Positions 52,329 through 60,597 of a stretch of DNA of 64,000 nt are shown here, one piece after another. Position numbers and translations under genes: made by a program. The stretch spans positions 310,001 through 374,000 of the forward strand of contig NZ_PRLD01000001.1 in NCBI RefSeq assembly GCF_003287405.1, read 5' to 3'. Position 1 is the stretch's first letter; each line of letters begins with the position of its first letter. The notes under the pieces were generated by a model that was given only the letters and a program-made list of their open reading frames with translations, did no database searches and was not told where the DNA came from. Origin of the DNA: Faecalibacterium prausnitzii (GTDB lineage: Bacteria > Bacillota > Clostridia > Oscillospirales > Ruminococcaceae).

Positions 52329-53669
52329 ATGAAAAAGATGATCACTCGTCGTAACTTCCTGAAGGCCGCTGGCGTTTCTGCCGCTGCTCTGGGTCTGGCT
52401 GCCTGCGGCGGCTCTTCCAGCAGCACCGCTTCTTCTGCTGCCAGTTCTACCGCTGCTTCCAGCACCGCTGCAAAGGCAGACGGCAAGGTCTACTACCTGA
52501 ACTTCAAGCCCGAGCAGGATCAGGATTGGCAGGATCTGGCCGCTGAGTACACCAAGGAGACCGGCGTGCCCGTGACCGTTGTCACCGCCGCTTCCGGCCA
52601 GTACGAGACCACCCTGATGAGCGAGATGGAGAAGAGCGAGGCTCCCACCCTGTTCCAGGTGAACGGCCCTGTTGGTCTGGCAAACTGGAAGGATTACTGC
52701 TACGATCTGTCCGGCAGCCAGCTGTACGGCGAGCTGACCAGCGATTCCTTTGCACTGAAGGATGGCGACGCTGTTACCAGCATTGCATATGTCATTGAGA
52801 CCTACGGCATCATCTACAACAAGGAACTGCTGACCGCTGCCGGTTACAAGCAGGAGGACATCAAGGGCTTTGCCGACCTGAAGAAGGTCGCTGATGACAT
52901 TCAGGCCCGTAAGGCTGAGCTGGGCGTGGACGGTGCTTTCACCTCTGCCGGCATGGACGGTTCTTCTGACTGGCGCTTCAAGACCCATCTGGCAAACCTG
53001 CCCATCTACTACGAGTACAAGGCAGACGGCATTGGCTCCACCGACGCCATCAAGGGCACCTATCTGGACAACTACAAGCAGATCTGGGATCTGTACATCA
53101 CCGATTCCACCTGCGACCCCAAGCTGCTGGCTTCCAAGACCGGCAACGACGCTGTGGCTGAGTTTGTGGGCAAGAAGGCCGTGTTCTATCAGAACGGCAC
53201 TTGGGCTTACAATGATGTGAAGGATCTGGGCGACGACAATCTGGGTATGCTGCCCATTTACATCGGCGTGGACGGCGAGGAAAATCAGGGTCTGTGCACC
53301 GGTTCCGAGAACTTCTGGTGTGTCAACAACACCTCTTCCGAGGCTGACATTCAGGCTACTCTGGACTTCCTGTACTGGTGTGTCACCTCTGAGGCCGGCA
53401 CCAGCGCGATGGCTGACAAGATGGGCTTCGTCATCCCCTTCAAGAAGGCCAAGGACTCCACCAACCCCCTGATCACCATTGCAAACCAGTATGTGGCCGA
53501 CGGCAAGACCAGTGTTGACTGGTGCTTCTCCACCATGCCTTCCGAGGAGTGGAAGAACGGCGTGGGCAGCGCTCTGACTGCATACGCAGCAGGTACCGGC
53601 AAGTGGGACGACGTTGTCACCGCATTTGTGGACGGCTGGGCCAAGGAGTACAAGCTGGCCAACGGCTAA
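52329..53669 (+). CDS. Carbohydrate ABC transporter substrate-binding lipoprotein (family 1)
   Basis: The 446-residue product has a Tat-like motif TRRNFLKAAG followed by a lipobox LAAC (Cys26), so it may be a Tat-exported lipoprotein. A Ser/Ala linker leads to a MalE-type fold (FLYWCVTSEAGTSAMADKMG near residue 350). It should bind malto-oligosaccharides, judging from malQ at the end of the operon. AGAAGGAG precedes the ATG. A CTCCGTC/GACGGAG hairpin (52267-52284) lies between it and the regulator. Confidence 0.9.
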   Translation: MKKMITRRNFLKAAGVSAAALGLAACGGSSSSTASSAASSTAASSTAAKADGKVYYLNFKPEQDQDWQDLAAEYTKETGVPVTVVTAASGQYETTLMSEMEKSEAPTLFQVNGPVGLANWKDYCYDLSGSQLYGELTSDSFALKDGDAVTSIAYVIETYGIIYNKELLTAAGYKQEDIKGFADLKKVADDIQARKAELGVDGAFTSAGMDGSSDWRFKTHLANLPIYYEYKADGIGSTDAIKGTYLDNYKQIWDLYITDSTCDPKLLASKTGNDAVAEFVGKKAVFYQNGTWAYNDVKDLGDDNLGMLPIYIGVDGEENQGLCTGSENFWCVNNTSSEADIQATLDFLYWCVTSEAGTSAMADKMGFVIPFKKAKDSTNPLITIANQYVADGKTSVDWCFSTMPSEEWKNGVGSALTAYAAGTGKWDDVVTAFVDGWAKEYKLANG

Positions 53670-53697
53670 GTCTTTGACCGGAGATCTCCCTAGGAAT

Positions 53698-53742
53698 TAA
53701 AAAGGGAGGCGGGCGAAAAGTTCGCCCGCCTCCTTTCCTTTT
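53698..53742 (+). terminator. Intercistronic terminator after the binding-protein gene
   Basis: AAAGGGAGGCGGGCGAA and its near-complement TTCGCCCGCCTCCTTT form a strong stem followed by TTTTTT. Partial termination here would keep the binding protein in excess over the permeases. Confidence 0.85.
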
Positions 53743-53772
53743 TTATCAGACAGCTCCCTCAGGAGGTATATC

Positions 53773-54624
53773 ATGCAAAAAGCCATTAGTAAATACTGGC
53801 CGATATTTGTGCTTCCTACTCTGGTCGCCTTTATCATCGGCTTCATCTGGCCCTTTATCTGGGGCGTTTACCTGTCCTTCCAGCGGTTCACTACCGTTTC
53901 CAAGACCACCTTTGTAGGCATCCAGAACTACCTCTCGGTATTTCAGGATTCCACCTTCCTGCACGCCTTTGGCTTTACGGCGGTGTTTACCGTGGTAAGC
54001 ACCGTGCTCATCAACGTGTGCGCCTTTGCCATTGCACTGGTGCTGACCCGTGGCATCAAGGGCACCAACATCTTCCGTACCGTGTTCTTTATGCCCAACC
54101 TGATCGGCGGCATCCTGCTGGGCTACATCTGGCAGATCCTGCTCAACGGTGTGCTGGCAAACCTGCAGAAGCCCCTGCTGGCTCTGGATGCCAAGGCCGG
54201 TTTTGTCGGTCTGGTCATCCTGATGTGCTGGCAGCAGATCGGCTACATGATGATCATCTATGTGGCCGGACTGCAGAGCGTGCCCGGCGACCTGATCGAG
54301 GCCGCTAAGATCGACGGTGCCAACGACCGCGAGATCCTGTTCAAGATCAAGATTCCCATGGTCATGCCCAGCGTGACCATCTGCACCTTCCTGACCCTGA
54401 CCAACAGCTTCAAGCTGTTCGACCAGAACGTGGCCTTGACCGCAGGCGAGCCCGCCAACGCAAGTGAAATGCTGGCTCTGAACATCTACAACACCTTCTA
54501 CGGCCGCTCCGGTGCGCAGTGGAAGGGCATCGGTCAGGCTAAGGCTGTTGTGTTCTTCCTGATCGTTGTGGTCATCTCGCTGATCCAGCTCCACTTTACC
54601 CGCTCTAAGGAGGTGCAGCAGTAA
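53773..54624 (+). CDS. Sugar ABC transporter permease, MalF type
   Basis: The 283-residue protein has six membrane segments. The ATPase-contact loop is in LIEAAKIDGANDREILFKIK near residue 175, the EAA motif of binding-protein-dependent permeases. It pairs with the second permease encoded immediately downstream. No ATPase gene is present in the operon, so a shared MsmK-type ATPase encoded elsewhere is likely. GGAGGT precedes ATG 53773. Confidence 0.93.
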   Translation: MQKAISKYWPIFVLPTLVAFIIGFIWPFIWGVYLSFQRFTTVSKTTFVGIQNYLSVFQDSTFLHAFGFTAVFTVVSTVLINVCAFAIALVLTRGIKGTNIFRTVFFMPNLIGGILLGYIWQILLNGVLANLQKPLLALDAKAGFVGLVILMCWQQIGYMMIIYVAGLQSVPGDLIEAAKIDGANDREILFKIKIPMVMPSVTICTFLTLTNSFKLFDQNVALTAGEPANASEMLALNIYNTFYGRSGAQWKGIGQAKAVVFFLIVVVISLIQLHFTRSKEVQQ

Positions 54625-55466
54625 TGTCGAAACAGAAAAGAACTTGGGATGTCATCCTTGCTGTTGTAATGGTGCTTCTCTGCCTGCTGTGGATCTACCC
54701 CATCGTGCTGATCCTGCTGAACAGCTTGAAAACCGAGGGCAGCTTTACCACCTCCACGGTGTTCCGTCTGCCCACCGCCGAAACTTTTGCCGGACTGCGC
54801 AACTACGTTTATGGCGTGACCAAGATGGACTTTCTCTCCAGCATGGGTTACAGCCTTCTGATCACCGTTACCAGCGTGGTGCTGATCCTGCTGTGCTGCT
54901 CCATGACCGGTTGGTACCTGACCCGTGTGAACAACAAGCTGAGCAAGTTCATGAACCTGCTGATCGTGTTCTCCATGGTCGTCCCCTTCCAGATGGTCAT
55001 GTTCACCCTGTCCAAGACCGCTGACCGGCTGAAGCTGAACAACCCTTGGAACATCTGCATCATCTATCTGGGCTTCGGCGCCGGTCTGGCCGTGTTCATG
55101 TTCACCGGCTTTATGAAGAGCGTGCCCATGGAGATCGAGGAAGCAGCCATGATCGACGGCTGCAACCCCATCCAGATCTTCTTCAAGGTCGTGTTCCCCA
55201 TCCTGAAGCCTACCATGATCTCCACCGCTATTCTGGAGACCATGTGGGTATGGAACGACTATCTGCTGCCCACGCTGGTGCTGGATATCAAGAAATACCG
55301 CACCATCCCCATGGCCATCCAGTATTTCCGCGGCGGCTACGGCCGCGTGGAGCTGGCTCCCATGATGGCCTGCATCATCATTGCAATCATCCCCATTATT
55401 ATCCTCTACATGACCTGCCAGAAGTACATCATCGAGGGTGTCGTGGCCGGTGCTGTAAAGGGCTAA
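54624..55466 (+). CDS. Sugar ABC transporter permease, MalG type
   Basis: The 280-residue protein has six membrane segments and the EAA motif in MEIEEAAMIDGCNPIQIFFK near residue 175. It forms the translocation channel with the MalF-type partner. Its start shares one base with the preceding stop. The downstream gene is malQ, which supports maltodextrin as substrate. Confidence 0.93.
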   Translation: MSKQKRTWDVILAVVMVLLCLLWIYPIVLILLNSLKTEGSFTTSTVFRLPTAETFAGLRNYVYGVTKMDFLSSMGYSLLITVTSVVLILLCCSMTGWYLTRVNNKLSKFMNLLIVFSMVVPFQMVMFTLSKTADRLKLNNPWNICIIYLGFGAGLAVFMFTGFMKSVPMEIEEAAMIDGCNPIQIFFKVVFPILKPTMISTAILETMWVWNDYLLPTLVLDIKKYRTIPMAIQYFRGGYGRVELAPMMACIIIAIIPIIILYMTCQKYIIEGVVAGAVKG

Positions 55467-55479
55467 GGAGGTGCACGGT

Positions 55480-56952
55480 ATGCGTGCAAGCGGCATTTTG
55501 ATGCCGGTGTTCAGCCTGCCGGGGCCTTTTGGCATCGGTACGCTGGGCAGTGAAGCGACCGCATTCGTTGATTTTCTGGCCGAGGCAAAGCAGACCTATT
55601 GGCAGATCTTGCCCATCGGCCCTACCGGCTACGGTGACAGCCCCTACCAGAGCTTTTCCGCCTTTGCCGGAAACCCCTACTTTATCGATTTCCGTTTACT
55701 GGCGGCAGACGGCTATCTGACCGCCGAAGAGCTCCCCGCCGCGCAGCCGGTGGACACCGTCGACTACGGTGCGCTGTACAACCAGCGCCCGGTGCTGCTG
55801 AAAAAGGCTGTTGACCGGCTGTTGGCGGCTCCCTCCCCTGCTTACGAAGCCTTCTGCGCAGCGCAGAGCTTCTGGCTGGAGGACTACGCCCTGTTCATGG
55901 CGGTAAAGGCCGAACAGGGGCAGGCTGGCCTTGCCGACTGGCCGGACGCCCTGCGCTGCCGGGAGCCGGAAGCCATTGCCGCCGCAAAGGCACGGCTGGC
56001 TGACCAGATCAGCTACCACAAGGCAGTACAGTTCTTCTTCTACACCCAGTGGAACGCGCTGAAGTCCTACGCCAACCGCAAGGGTGTCCTGCTTGTGGGC
56101 GATATCCCCATCTACGTCAGCCCGGATTCCAGTGACCTGTGGACCCACCCGGAGCTGTTCCAGACTGACGGACAGATGCACCTGACCCATGTAGCCGGCT
56201 GTCCGCCGGATGCCTTTGCGGCAGACGGTCAGCTGTGGGGCAACCCGCTGTACGACTGGCCCACCCACAAGGCCACCGGCTTTGGCTGGTGGAAGCAGCG
56301 CATGAAGCACGCCACCTCCATCTACGATGTGGTACGCATCGACCACTTCCGCGGCTTTGAGAGCTACTATTCCATCCCCGCCGGAAGCACCACGGCTGCG
56401 GGCGGTCACTGGGAAAAAGGCCCTGACCGGGACTTTATCCACGCCATGCAGCAGACGCTGGGCGGCGGCAATATCATCGCCGAGGATCTGGGCTACCTGA
56501 CCCCGGAGGTGAAGGCCATGCGGGCCGAGAGCGGTTATCCGGGCATGAAGATCATGCAGTTCGCTTTCGACAGCCGGGAATCGGGCAATTATCTGCCCCA
56601 CACCTACCCCCGCAACAGTGTGGTGTACACCGGCACCCACGACAACGTGACCACCGAGGGCTGGCGCAGCAACGCCAGTGCCGAGGATGTGGCCTACGCC
56701 TGCCGGTATCTGCGCTGCACACCGGAGACCCTGACCGAGGGCATGATCTGCGCCTGCCTTGCCAGCGTTTCGGATACCGCCATCATCCCGCTGGCAGATT
56801 GGCTGCATCTGGGCAGCGAGGCCCGCATCAATACCCCCAGCACACAGGGTGCAAACTGGCGCTGGCGGCTGACGCAGCCCCTGCCCGCAGCATTGGCCGG
56901 GCACATCGCTGCGTTGACCACGCTGTATGAGCGTGTACCGGAAAAGCGTTAA
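55480..56952 (+). CDS. malQ: 4-alpha-glucanotransferase
   Basis: The 490-residue GH77 enzyme begins SGILMPVFSLPGPFGIGTLG and has QILPIGPTGYGDSPYQSFSA. The catalytic nucleophile Asp is in VVRIDHFRGFESYY, the acid/base Glu in IIAEDLGYLTPEV, and the third acid in TGTHDN. It rearranges maltodextrins inside the cell. ATG 55480 has AAGGAG 9 bp upstream and lies 13 bp after the permease gene, so it completes the operon. Confidence 0.95.
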   Translation: MRASGILMPVFSLPGPFGIGTLGSEATAFVDFLAEAKQTYWQILPIGPTGYGDSPYQSFSAFAGNPYFIDFRLLAADGYLTAEELPAAQPVDTVDYGALYNQRPVLLKKAVDRLLAAPSPAYEAFCAAQSFWLEDYALFMAVKAEQGQAGLADWPDALRCREPEAIAAAKARLADQISYHKAVQFFFYTQWNALKSYANRKGVLLVGDIPIYVSPDSSDLWTHPELFQTDGQMHLTHVAGCPPDAFAADGQLWGNPLYDWPTHKATGFGWWKQRMKHATSIYDVVRIDHFRGFESYYSIPAGSTTAAGGHWEKGPDRDFIHAMQQTLGGGNIIAEDLGYLTPEVKAMRAESGYPGMKIMQFAFDSRESGNYLPHTYPRNSVVYTGTHDNVTTEGWRSNASAEDVAYACRYLRCTPETLTEGMICACLASVSDTAIIPLADWLHLGSEARINTPSTQGANWRWRLTQPLPAALAGHIAALTTLYERVPEKR

Positions 56953-56989
56953 ACGCCCACTCCCCTTTTGCTTTCTATCCTGCAAAGCC

Positions 56990-57056
56990 ACAAGGCATCT
57001 GCTTTCCCTGCTGTATCCTGCGCAGCGGGCACGGGCAGATGCCTTTGTTGTTTTTT
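56990..57056 (+). terminator. Terminator of the maltodextrin operon
   Basis: ACAAGGCATCTGC pairs with GCAGATGCCTTTGT around a long partly structured loop, followed by TTTTTT. Confidence 0.78.
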
Positions 57057-57204
57057 ATTTTTACGGTCCTGCTTTCCTCTACAACATTTTTTCACTGTGA
57101 TAAAAACGGTTGTTTTTTGTATTTATATCGTATCACAGTCTATTTTGTAAATGCTCATCACAATATATTCACAAATGTATCATGATTTTTAAACCCGCGC
57201 TCTC

Positions 57205-57233
57205 TTGTCATTTTTGTGCAGATATGCTACAAT
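57205..57233 (+). promoter_or_regulatory. Promoter of the double-glycine-leader protein genes
   Basis: TTGTCA at 57205-57210 and TACAAT at 57228-57233 are 17 bp apart. The upstream 57057-57204 is AT-rich and holds an inverted repeat ACTGTGATA (57094-57102) / TATCACAGT (57131-57139). A GAACT..CCCC / GGGG.AGTTC hairpin (57247-57267) is in the leader. Confidence 0.72.
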
Positions 57234-57291
57234 TCAGTTACTAGATGAACTGCCCCTTGGGGAGTTCTGTGTGCGAAAGGAGTTTTCCATC

Positions 57292-57759
57292 ATGGATCAT
57301 ACATATCAGCGCCCTCTGCAGCTGCCTGCCGGCTACGCTGTGCTCTCTGCCGAGGAGATGACCTACACCGAGGGCGGTGCTCTTTCCATCAATATCACCC
57401 CGCAGCAGGTCATGGCCTTTGGCATGACCGTTACTGTAAATCTGCTGGGCATGATGGGCCGTTATGCATTCCAAGGCGCTGTCTCCGGTATGCAGAATGC
57501 CTTGAACGATGGTTTGGACGTTGGTGATGCCGTGGGGCACTACTGGGGTCAGCTGAACACCTGGAGCAAGGTAGCTTCTATCGGTCTGGCCGGTCTGGGC
57601 GGCTACTACGCCTATATTCAGGCCCGCAGCATCTATCTCTCCGTCAAGAATCTGGTAACTGCCATCAAGGAGTCCATTGACGAGTATAAGGCCAACAAGA
57701 ACGCTGCACAGGAGACCGAGCAGCAGAACTGCCTGCCTACGCTGGTAGCCCTGTGCTAA
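57292..57759 (+). CDS. Small protein with double-glycine leader, MAM-like
   Basis: The 155-residue product has a leader ending in Gly28-Gly29 (LPAGYAVLSAEEMTYTEGG). Cleavage there would leave 126 residues with two hydrophobic stretches (about 44-60 and 106-120) and a charged C-terminal tail ending in Cys residues. From memory, the F. prausnitzii anti-inflammatory protein MAM has a very similar leader (MPANYSV..NEMTYVNGG). Such leaders are normally cut by a C39-peptidase ABC exporter; none is encoded here. AAAGGAG precedes ATG 57292. A second such gene follows 34 bp on. Confidence 0.7.
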   Translation: MDHTYQRPLQLPAGYAVLSAEEMTYTEGGALSINITPQQVMAFGMTVTVNLLGMMGRYAFQGAVSGMQNALNDGLDVGDAVGHYWGQLNTWSKVASIGLAGLGGYYAYIQARSIYLSVKNLVTAIKESIDEYKANKNAAQETEQQNCLPTLVALC

Positions 57760-57793
57760 GTTTTTATCGTACCTGAAAGGAGTGTTCCTCTTT

Positions 57794-58159
57794 ATGAAAA
57801 AGCTTCAGCTGCCTGCTTCCTATGCAGCGCTTTCTCCAGAAGAGCAGCGCACTGCCTTTGGCGGAAGCGAATTCGGCGATGCTGTCGGCAGCTTTTTTGA
57901 TAACCTGCACTTCGGTGATTTCTTCTGGGAGGGCGGGCTGCTCTCGTTCTCCTTCACCTTTGTGCCCATGCTGTTTTTCCGCATGATCAAGGTAGGCGTA
58001 CAGACCGGCATCAAGCTGTACCAGCAGTTCGCCCGTTTGCTTGGTGTGACCAGCGAAGCCGCCACCACTACCGTCCAGTATCTGGACAGTATCCAACAGC
58101 AGAGAAAGGATCGTCCCGTTACAAACTCTCTCCCCCAGCCCTTTTCTCTGCAGCAGTAA
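57794..58159 (+). CDS. Second small protein with double-glycine leader
   Basis: The 121-residue product has the leader LQLPASYAALSPEEQRTAFGG, homologous to that of the preceding gene (LQLPAxYAxLSxEE...GG), with cleavage expected after Gly24. The mature 97 residues begin SEFGDAVGSFF, include a hydrophobic stretch (GGLLSFSFTFVPMLFF), an amphipathic helix region, and a polar tail. The two mature parts do not look alike, which suggests a two-component pair such as class IIb bacteriocin partners. That is inference. ATG 57794 follows AAAGGAG by 11 bp. Confidence 0.68.
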   Translation: MKKLQLPASYAALSPEEQRTAFGGSEFGDAVGSFFDNLHFGDFFWEGGLLSFSFTFVPMLFFRMIKVGVQTGIKLYQQFARLLGVTSEAATTTVQYLDSIQQQRKDRPVTNSLPQPFSLQQ

Positions 58160-58164
58160 GCCAT

Positions 58165-58211
58165 AAAAAAGCCGTGCATCCCGGAGCTTTCCGGCCATGC
58201 ACGGCTTTTTT
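58165..58211. terminator. Bidirectional terminator between the leader-protein genes and galK
   Basis: AAAAAAGCCGTGCAT and its complement flank a 17-base loop, with A- and T-runs on the two sides. Confidence 0.9.
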
Positions 58212-58217
58212 TTATGT

Positions 58218-59510
58218 TCAGATCACCCGGACTGCACCCTGTTCCCGCAGGCGCAGCACATAGCAGCTGCCCTGCCCGAACACCTGCTCGATGGCTGTAT
58301 GGTACCGCTTGAGTAGCCGCCCGGGCACATAAGCCTGAATGGTACCTGCAAAGCCGCCGCCCTGCACCCGCCATGCGCCCTCACTGCCCTGCAGGATGCT
58401 CTGGCTCAGAGCCAGAGCCACCGACAGCCCCTGATGCCGCACATCCGCTGTGCAGTACACGTTCTGGCACAGCGCAAAGGAAGCTTGTCCGCTCTGTTTG
58501 ACCAGCTCTGCAAACACCGGGAATCGCCTTGCATAAAGCGCCTCCCGCTGCGCTAGTGTACGGGCGTTCTCTTCAAAATAATGGATCGCCCGCAGCACCG
58601 CACGGTCTCCGCAGCGGCTGCGCAGGGCAGGCAGTGCCGCCCAGAACGCACTCTCTTCCACCTGACCCAGCAGCGGCTTGCCAAAGCAGGCAGCCACCTG
58701 CTCCATTTCCTGCCGGATGGCTGCAAACTCGCCGGTCAGCTCGCTGTGGCTGCCCCGGGTATCGGTGACGCAGAGGAACATCCCCTCCGGCAGCAGACCG
58801 TCCGCATGGAGCTTTTCGATCTTTGGGGCACGCGGATCGGCAAAATCTGCAAAAATAATACCGCCCACCGCACTGGTCAGCTGATCCAGCAGTCCGCTGG
58901 GCTTGCCGAAATAGGTGTTTTCCGCATACTGGCAGATGCCGGCCAGCTCTGCCGGGGTCAGCCCGGTGCTGTATTCCTCGTTCCAGATGGAGGCCATGCC
59001 CATCTCAAATGCCGCCGAGCTGGACAGCCCGGAGCCGCGCAGCACATCGCTGGCGGTATAGGCGTCAAAGCCGCCGATCTGCCTGCCCACCGCGCGGAAG
59101 CCCTCGGCAATGCCGCGGATCAGGCTGGCCGAGTGGGTGCTCTCCCCTGCCTGCGGCTCTGCGGTGGCAAGATCAATGACATCCAGCTTGTTGAAGCCCC
59201 GGGACTTGACCCGCACATAGCCATCCGTACTGCGGGCTGCCACCGCCACCAGATCCAGCGTGACCGCAGCCGCAAGACCGCAGCCGCCCTGATGATCCGT
59301 GTGGTTGCCGCCCAACTCTGCCCGCCCGGGTGCAGAGTACACCTGCACCTGCCGTCCGGGACCGAAATATAACTCGAACTGCTCCAGCGCTGCCGCATAA
59401 CGCCCGCGCTGCCGCTGCAGTACCGCCGGGTCTGCCCCGTAAAGTGCAGCAAGTGCGGCGTCCCAGCTGCCCTGCAGGATCTGTTTTCTGAGTTGTGCAC
59501 TGGTGGCCAT
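58218..59510 (-). CDS. galK: Galactokinase family protein
   Basis: The 430-residue GHMP kinase has the sugar-recognition motif SAPGRAELGGNHTDHQGG near residue 65, the ATP-binding motif RGSGLSSSAAFEMGMAS near residue 165, and GGGFAGTIQAYVP near the C-terminus. It should phosphorylate galactose, feeding galactose-1-phosphate to the pathway that galU supports. It is longer than E. coli GalK by about 45 residues at the N-terminus, and a related sugar is possible. GGAGGAG precedes ATG 59510. It is divergent from an AraC regulator. Confidence 0.88.
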   Translation of the reverse strand: MATSAQLRKQILQGSWDAALAALYGADPAVLQRQRGRYAAALEQFELYFGPGRQVQVYSAPGRAELGGNHTDHQGGCGLAAAVTLDLVAVAARSTDGYVRVKSRGFNKLDVIDLATAEPQAGESTHSASLIRGIAEGFRAVGRQIGGFDAYTASDVLRGSGLSSSAAFEMGMASIWNEEYSTGLTPAELAGICQYAENTYFGKPSGLLDQLTSAVGGIIFADFADPRAPKIEKLHADGLLPEGMFLCVTDTRGSHSELTGEFAAIRQEMEQVAACFGKPLLGQVEESAFWAALPALRSRCGDRAVLRAIHYFEENARTLAQREALYARRFPVFAELVKQSGQASFALCQNVYCTADVRHQGLSVALALSQSILQGSEGAWRVQGGGFAGTIQAYVPGRLLKRYHTAIEQVFGQGSCYVLRLREQGAVRVI

Positions 59511-59643
59511 GACAGCTCCTCCCCTCAAGAATGAACGATTCTGCTTTTTTGCCTATTGTAATGCATTTCGGGCGATTTTTCAATTTATTTGCCTTAAAAA
59601 TCCAAATTTCGGCGTCAGGCGCAAAGAATAAGATGTACTTTTG

Positions 59644-59673
59644 TTGAATTTGCAGGGTGTTCTATGGTATACT
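59644..59673 (+). promoter_or_regulatory. Promoter of the AraC-family regulator
   Basis: TTGAAT at 59644-59649 and TATACT at 59668-59673 are 18 bp apart, with TG at 59665-59666 (extended -10). Confidence 0.62.
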
Positions 59674-59709
59674 GGGTGCAGAATGTGACAGGACGGAGGT
59701 AAAGCTGCC

Positions 59710-60570
59710 ATGCCAGACGTTTATAAGCAATCCTTTAAGCAGAATTACACCAACAACATTGAATTGTCCATCTTCAACTGCGGCCTGGAGCGGTGCGCTC
59801 CGGGGCAGACATGGGGTCCCGGCATCCGTGACCACTACCTGATCCATCTGGTGGTATCCGGCAAGGGCATCTTTGAGGTGGGCGGCCGCACTTGGGAGGT
59901 GAGCGAGGGCGATCTGTTCTTCGCCCGTCCCAGCCAGCTGATCCGCTATACCGCCGACGAGCAGCAGCCGTGGGAGTACAGCTGGGTAGGCTTTAACGGT
60001 GCCTGTGCCCACAAGCTTGCCGCGCAGCTGCCCTTTACGGACGATGCCCCTGTGCACCACACCAGCGACCCGGACGGGATGCGGGCAGCCCTGAACAACA
60101 TCTACTCCTCCCGCGGGCTGCAGCCGCAGGACGAAGCCGCCATGGTGGGGTATCTGTACCTGTTCATCGCCGCTCTGATGCGGGAGACCAGCGCAGGCAA
60201 GCCCCACACGGCCTCCTCCTCCAGCCAGTATGTGCTGAACGCCATCAAGTACATCCAGTTCAACTACTCCCACGACATCTCCATTGACGACGTAGCCAAG
60301 AGCGTGGGTGTTTCTCGCAGTCATCTGTACCGGGTGTTCATGCTGAACGTGGGCAAAAGCCCCATTGACTACCTGACCGAGTACCGCATCAACGAAGCCT
60401 GCAAGCTGCTGCGCGCCGGCAGCCTTTCCATTGCAGAGGTAGCGGTGTCGGTAGGCTTCTTCGACCAGTTCTACTTCTCGCGGGTGTTCAAGCGCGCCAA
60501 AGGCGTGCCGCCCAGCAAGTATTTTGCCGCCCAGCAGGACGCCGACCCGGCAGACCCTGCCCAACTGTAA
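59710..60570 (+). CDS. AraC-family transcriptional regulator
   Basis: The 286-residue protein has an N-terminal cupin sensor domain (YLIHLVVSGKGIFEVGGRTW, then EVSEGDLFFARPSQ). The C-terminal double helix-turn-helix has ISIDDVAKSVGVSRSHLYRV, then LSIAEVAVSVGFFDQFYFSR. It should bind a sugar and control galK, which starts 200 bp away on the other strand, though other targets are possible. GGAGGT lies upstream of the ATG. Confidence 0.93.
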   Translation: MPDVYKQSFKQNYTNNIELSIFNCGLERCAPGQTWGPGIRDHYLIHLVVSGKGIFEVGGRTWEVSEGDLFFARPSQLIRYTADEQQPWEYSWVGFNGACAHKLAAQLPFTDDAPVHHTSDPDGMRAALNNIYSSRGLQPQDEAAMVGYLYLFIAALMRETSAGKPHTASSSSQYVLNAIKYIQFNYSHDISIDDVAKSVGVSRSHLYRVFMLNVGKSPIDYLTEYRINEACKLLRAGSLSIAEVAVSVGFFDQFYFSRVFKRAKGVPPSKYFAAQQDADPADPAQL

Positions 60571-60597
60571 CCTGAGCCCATCACACAAGGAGAAACC

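Noticed and set aside
57094-57139. CRP-like site (TGTGA and TCACA halves)
   Set aside because: The halves are separated by about 30 bp instead of 6, so this is not a CRP site; it is kept only as an inverted repeat.
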